This document shows, piece after piece, positions 60,505-64,000 of a DNA stretch of 64,000 nt. Under the pieces are notes generated by a model. That model did no database searches and had not been told where the DNA came from. It saw only the letters and a list, made by a program, of their open reading frames with translations. The stretch comes from JANLTP01 sp031363055. GTDB taxonomy: Bacteria; Pseudomonadota; Gammaproteobacteria; Burkholderiales; Burkholderiaceae_E. Numbering within the stretch: position 1 is the first letter of the stretch; the number at the start of each line of letters is the position of its first letter. The translations under genes were made by a program, and so were the position numbers. The DNA lies in assembly GCA_031363055.1 (NCBI GenBank), contig JANLTP010000064.1:5024-69023 (forward strand), in the 5' to 3' direction.

Positions 60505-61518
60505 ATGAGGGTTCTATTTGCCGGAACGCCAGAGTTCGCCGAGGCGGCGCTGCGGGCGATCGTAGCCGCTGGCCACCAAATTGTGTTAGTACTTACTCGC
60601 GCCGATCAACCTGCTGGTCGGGGGCAGCAGATCCAATTCAGCCCGGTCAAGCGTGCAGCGATCGAACATTCGATTGCGCTGCTGCAACCCAAAACCTTGC
60701 GCGATCCTGCCCTTGTGCAAGTGCTCGCTGACCAAAAAGCCGATGTTATGGTGGTGGCCGCCTATGGCCGAATTTTGCCGCCCGAGGTGTTGCGATTGCC
60801 GCGCTTGGGTTGCATCAATATTCATGCGTCGCTGCTGCCGCGTTGGCGCGGAGCTGCGCCCATTCAGCGTGCGATCGAAGCAGGCGACGAGTGCACCGGC
60901 GTCACCATCATGCAAATGGATGAAGGATTGGACACGGGCGATATGCTGCTGATCGAGACCCTGCCGATCGCGCTAACGGACAATGCCGCCCTTGTTCATG
61001 ACCGTCTGATGACAATTGGTGCGACCCGGATCGTCAGTGCGTTGGCTGGCTTGGAGACGGGAAAGCTGATCGCGACGCCGCAGCCTGAAGCAGGTATTAC
61101 CTACGCCCGGAAAATCGAGAAATCCGAGGCCGGTATCGACTGGTCGCTGCCGGCGCGGCAAATTCACGACAAGATTCGGGCGTTTGATCCGTTACCGGGC
61201 TGCGTCACCCGTCGCGTAACCCCGTTGACTGAAGCCGTCGGTGGTGAACTCCTGAAAATCTGGCGGACGCAGGTGCCCAGCTTGGGGGTTCCGGTAGCGG
61301 ATTGGGCTCGGTCGACGGAGGGGGCTCAATCGGCTGATCGCGCTCGGTCAATCGAACCCGGTACCCTGATCGGCTTGAACAACGGACAGGTTAGCGTACA
61401 GTGTGGTGGCAACTCCCGGCTCGACGTACTGGAGCTGCAAAAGCCCGGTGGCAGACGCTTGCCCAGCGCCGAGTTTCTGAAGGGTTTCCCGCTCAACGTT
61501 GACGATCGGTTTGTCTGA
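60505..61518 (+). CDS. fmt: Methionyl-tRNA formyltransferase
   Basis: 337 residues. The formyl-transfer domain starts MRVLFAGTPEFAEAALRAIVAAGHQIVLVLTRADQPAGRG, has NIHASLLPRWRGAAPIQRAI with the catalytic Asn/His and GVTIMQMDEGLDTGDML. The C-terminal OB-like domain holds an insertion (VADWARSTEGAQSADRARSI region, about residues 268–290) made of imperfect repeats. Formylates initiator Met-tRNA. 21 bp after def. Confidence 0.95.
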   Translation: MRVLFAGTPEFAEAALRAIVAAGHQIVLVLTRADQPAGRGQQIQFSPVKRAAIEHSIALLQPKTLRDPALVQVLADQKADVMVVAAYGRILPPEVLRLPRLGCINIHASLLPRWRGAAPIQRAIEAGDECTGVTIMQMDEGLDTGDMLLIETLPIALTDNAALVHDRLMTIGATRIVSALAGLETGKLIATPQPEAGITYARKIEKSEAGIDWSLPARQIHDKIRAFDPLPGCVTRRVTPLTEAVGGELLKIWRTQVPSLGVPVADWARSTEGAQSADRARSIEPGTLIGLNNGQVSVQCGGNSRLDVLELQKPGGRRLPSAEFLKGFPLNVDDRFV

Positions 61519-61537
61519 TCAACCTATTGACGCACCC

Positions 61538-63025
61538 ATGAGCACACCACCGGCCGCAGCGGAACCGGCCAACCAACCGACCAACCAGCAGGCACCTTTG
61601 TCCGAGATCCTGCAGGCGGCCGCCCTCAGCATTGCCCGGCTGCTGGCTGGTCATCGCCTGCCCGAGGGCATCGCCCACGCCGCGCAGATTCACGGCCTGT
61701 ACGGGCGCTCCAGGGCGGCTCTGCAAGACGTAGCCTTCGAGACCACCCGACGTCTGGGCTGGGGACAGGCGCTGGCCCGATTGCTCAACAACAAGCGCCC
61801 CGACCCTGAGTTGTACGCGTTGCAATTGGTTGCACTGGTTCAGCTTGAACATGTGCTCGGCGCGGCGCAACCGGCGCGGCATCCGGCGGTGGTCGTCGAC
61901 CAGGCGGTGATCGCGGCGCGCGTTGGCAACCAGCACCCTGGACGGGGTGCGTTCCTGAATGCGATTCTGCGCCGCTTTCAGCGCGAGCGCGACGCCTTGA
62001 ACGCGTCGTTGGCGAACGACTCACAGGCTCGCTACAACCTGCCGGACTGGTGGCTCAAACAGTTGCAGCTTGATTATCCCGAACACTGGCCGGCGATCAT
62101 TGCGGCGCAGTCGCAGGCGGCGCCATTGACGTTGCGCGTCAATCGCCGCCGGGCCAATCGCGCCGACCTGTTACAGGCCTTTCGTGACGATGCCATCGTG
62201 GCGCAACCGGTTGGTCTGGACGGCATCGCGCTGGCGCGCAGCCTCGATGTCACGGCGCGCGAGGGATTCGCAGAGGGCTGGTTCTCGGTTCAGGATGCCG
62301 GCGCTCAATTGGCGGCCTATCTGCTCGATGTTTCGCCCGGGCAGCGCATTCTGGATGCCTGTGCCGCGCCAGGCGGCAAAACGGCTCATCTGCTCGAGCG
62401 CCACGACGCGATCTCGCTGTTGGCCATCGATTCAGACGGCAAACGCCTGGCGCGGGTGCACGACAATCTGCAGCGGCTTGGCTTGCAGGCACAGATGCTG
62501 GGACAGACGAAGGTGCAGACGCAGGTGGCCGATGCCGCCCTGCCGCAGTCCTGGTGGGATGGTCGACCGTTTGACCGGATTCTGCTGGATGTCCCTTGCA
62601 CCGCATCGGGCATTGTCCGGCGACATCCGGACATTCCCTGGCTCCGAAAACGTGGCGATATCGCAACACTTGCAGATCAACAATGGCGCCTGCTCAATGC
62701 CCTTTGGCCGCTGCTTCGCGCAGGTGGTAAATTACTTTATGCGACCTGTTCGGTGTTTCGCGCGGAAGGCGCGCAGGTCGTCAAAGGGTTTATGCAGCGC
62801 AACCCTGATGCTTCAGTTTTGACCTTGGATTGGAATTGGGCCGCAGGCATGAACTCGCCGACTTCAACCTCGAAGCCAGGAGAGCCTGCGACCGCCGTGT
62901 TTACTGCTGAAGCCACCTTGCAGTTTCTACCGACTCGCTCGGACCTGACGTCTCAGGCCAGCGATGCGTTGGTGCGTGACCACGACGGTTTTTTCTACGC
63001 CCTTTTGCAAAAGAGGGCCGGGTGA
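61538..63025 (+). CDS. rsmB: 16S rRNA m5C967 methyltransferase RsmB (Sun)
   Basis: 495 residues from the ATG at 61538; a TTG at 61499 overlapping fmt would add 13 residues. An N-terminal NusB-like domain (LLAGHRLPEGIAHAAQIHGLYGRSR…) is followed by the methyltransferase domain with ILDACAAPGGKTAHLLE, DRILLDVPCTASGIVRRHPDIPWLR (catalytic Cys) and LLYATCSVFRAEG (second Cys). Longer than average by a polar stretch before the end. Intact. Confidence 0.94.
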   Translation: MSTPPAAAEPANQPTNQQAPLSEILQAAALSIARLLAGHRLPEGIAHAAQIHGLYGRSRAALQDVAFETTRRLGWGQALARLLNNKRPDPELYALQLVALVQLEHVLGAAQPARHPAVVVDQAVIAARVGNQHPGRGAFLNAILRRFQRERDALNASLANDSQARYNLPDWWLKQLQLDYPEHWPAIIAAQSQAAPLTLRVNRRRANRADLLQAFRDDAIVAQPVGLDGIALARSLDVTAREGFAEGWFSVQDAGAQLAAYLLDVSPGQRILDACAAPGGKTAHLLERHDAISLLAIDSDGKRLARVHDNLQRLGLQAQMLGQTKVQTQVADAALPQSWWDGRPFDRILLDVPCTASGIVRRHPDIPWLRKRGDIATLADQQWRLLNALWPLLRAGGKLLYATCSVFRAEGAQVVKGFMQRNPDASVLTLDWNWAAGMNSPTSTSKPGEPATAVFTAEATLQFLPTRSDLTSQASDALVRDHDGFFYALLQKRAG

Positions 63026-63026
63026 A

Positions 63027-63722
63027 ATGTTGGCCTTCAAAGACATTGCGGGGGTCAAGGCTGGTTTGCGCCGTTGGCGAGCGCTGAGCTACGGTCTATC
63101 AGTGAGCTTCACCCGCTCAATGAGCTTCGCCTTCTCGGTGGGCTTCGCCTTCTCACTGAGCCTCGCCCTCTGTTTGATCCTCGCGTCGCCAAACGCCCGT
63201 GCAGTCGCCAGCGAAACCATCGAGATCAACAATGCGCGGCTGCTGGTGTCCAACAGTGGTGACGCCTGGGTGTTGAGCGCCGACTTCCGGGTGCCGCTGC
63301 CGGGTCGCCTGGAGGAGGCCATCAACCAGGGGGTGGCCCTGTATTTCGTGGTTGACCTGGAGGTTTATCGGTCGCGCTGGTATTGGTGGGATGAACGATT
63401 GACTCAGGCCAGTCAGACCTATCGTTTGTCCTATCATGCACTGACCCGGCAATATCGGGTCACGGTCAATGGCTTTCAGCAGAGTTTCTCAAATTTGCGC
63501 GAAGCGTTGCAGGGCATGTCGGTCATGCGCGCCTGGAAGATCATGGATCTGGATCGCCCGAAGGCGGGCATCAAGTACGACGCGTATGTACGCATGCGGC
63601 TGGATCTTGCCCAGTTGCCCAAACCGTTTCAGATCACCGCGCTGACCAATCGCGACTGGAATTTGCAGGCTGAATGGAAGCGCTTCAACTTCAATCCGGA
63701 GACCACAAAAAGCGTTCAATAA
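63027..63722 (+). CDS. DUF4390 exported protein
   Basis: 231 residues. An N-terminal hydrophobic region (about 28–55) is unusual: it is coded by four 18-bp tandem units giving repeated S-x-S-F-A-F-type text before the likely cleavage near ANARA. The mature part has the DUF4390 pattern (WVLSADFRVPLPGRLEEAINQGVALYFVVDLEV; RWYWWDERL; SFSNLREALQGMSVMRAWKI). The gene sits between rsmB and the NtrY-like kinase, the conserved betaproteobacterial order. Function unknown. Confidence 0.9.
   Translation: MLAFKDIAGVKAGLRRWRALSYGLSVSFTRSMSFAFSVGFAFSLSLALCLILASPNARAVASETIEINNARLLVSNSGDAWVLSADFRVPLPGRLEEAINQGVALYFVVDLEVYRSRWYWWDERLTQASQTYRLSYHALTRQYRVTVNGFQQSFSNLREALQGMSVMRAWKIMDLDRPKAGIKYDAYVRMRLDLAQLPKPFQITALTNRDWNLQAEWKRFNFNPETTKSVQ
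63105..63176. repeat. 18-bp tandem repeat in the DUF4390 signal region
   Basis: Four successive 18-base units (63105, 63123, 63141, 63159), the middle two most alike around TTCGCCTTCTC. They encode the hydrophobic core of the signal segment, so repeat number would change its length by six residues per unit. Confidence 0.8.
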
Positions 63723-63745
63723 GCCGGGTATTGCGCTGGGCCTTG

Positions 63746-64000
63746 ATGTCCTCGGTTGCAATGGCGGCGATCTTGCTCGCAATCCTGGCGATCGCCAGCG
63801 CCAACACGTCGCTGTTCCAGGAGCATTACTCGTTACTGCTGAGCCTGACGGGCACGATTGCGGTGGCGTTGTTCATCATGGTGCTCGAGTTGTTGCGCCG
63901 GCTGATTGTCCGCTATCGCGCCGGCCTGTTCGGTACCCGCCTGATGGCGCGCATGGCCAGCGTTTTTGTGCTCATGACCGTGTTGCCGGTTGCGTTGATT
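63746..64000 (+). CDS. ntrY: NtrY-like sensor histidine kinase, N-terminal part (3' partial)
   Basis: The first 85 residues are in the window from an ATG at 63746 (a TTG at 63731 is also in frame). Two hydrophobic segments at about 4–18 and 27–46 are followed by an arginine-rich cytoplasmic loop (LRRLIVRYRAGLFGTRLMARM) and a third hydrophobic stretch, the layout of NtrY-type kinases. Position after DUF4390 agrees. Catalytic domain lies outside. Confidence 0.75.
   Translation, partial: MSSVAMAAILLAILAIASANTSLFQEHYSLLLSLTGTIAVALFIMVLELLRRLIVRYRAGLFGTRLMARMASVFVLMTVLPVALI

Noticed and set aside
1..64000. CRISPR arrays, tRNA/rRNA genes, insertion sequences, prophage or integron
   Set aside because: No spaced direct repeats, cloverleaf-like segments, transposase motifs or phage structural genes were seen by eye; a dedicated scan could still find a diverged element.

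Overview
This is a GC-rich, gene-dense window that reads as the chromosome of a betaproteobacterium, probably an environmental member near Burkholderiales. Two lines of evidence support this. First, the right end carries the order topB–dprA–LysM protein | def–fmt–rsmB–DUF4390–ntrY, which is typical of that class. Second, four intact tripartite-tricarboxylate (Bug/TctC) periplasmic binding proteins, plus a decayed fifth, are scattered through the window, a hallmark of Bordetella-like genomes. No rRNA, tRNA, CRISPR array, insertion sequence or prophage was seen.

Layout. 1–3.1 kb: end of a branched-chain amino acid (Liv-type) ABC operon in which permease and ATPase are fused (LivM–LivG), then LivF and a shortened exporter-type ABC protein. 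3.3–3.6 kb: a frameshifted Phd/YefM-like antitoxin. 3.6–12.2 kb: metabolic genes (tartrate/isopropylmalate-type dehydrogenase, cytochrome P450, class II aldolase, lipoprotein hydrolase, Tat-exported metallo-beta-lactamase-fold protein, SulP transporter, Bug protein). 12.2–15.6 kb: a 1132-residue Ig-repeat/RTX surface or secreted protein. 15.9–19.5 kb: queC and a queuosine-precursor transporter, a wax ester synthase/DGAT and a VOC protein. 19.5–21.9 kb: dienelactone hydrolase, SMP-30 lactonase and GST on the minus strand. 22.0–27.1 kb: a five-gene operon (Bug binding protein, isocitrate-lyase-family enzyme, LeuC/LeuD-type hydratase, hydroxyisobutyrate-dehydrogenase-family enzyme) that looks like a complete uptake-and-cleavage route for a branched dicarboxylic acid. 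27.1–40.5 kb: thioesterase, nitroreductase, carotenoid oxygenase, membrane C13 (legumain-like) peptidase, serine hydrolase, isoquinoline-oxidoreductase-type IorAB, YaeQ, acyl-CoA synthetase, acyl-CoA dehydrogenase and carboxymuconolactone-decarboxylase family protein.

40.5–50.3 kb is different. It is looser, and several genes are broken: a frameshifted HTH regulator, the C-terminal stub of an OLD-like AAA ATPase, a RelBE pair whose toxin has no usual start codon, a Bug pseudogene with an internal deletion, pieces of an AbiEii-type toxin locus, and a DUF4160 gene killed by a nonsense codon and a 16-bp duplication beside an intact DUF2442 gene. Intact genes in between are an O-methyltransferase, a Bug protein with a divergent LysR regulator, an EthD protein and a DUF2332 protein. 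I read this as a graveyard of toxin–antitoxin and defence genes. 50.4–54.1 kb holds LysE, a DUF4143 ATPase with an inverted repeat abutting its start codon, a Bug protein and ChaC. The rest is the housekeeping block.

Short in-register tandem duplications (10–24 bp) recur in this window, in and between genes (RTX protein, queC/yhhQ junction, dprA, DUF4390, DUF4160), suggesting frequent replication slippage in this lineage.
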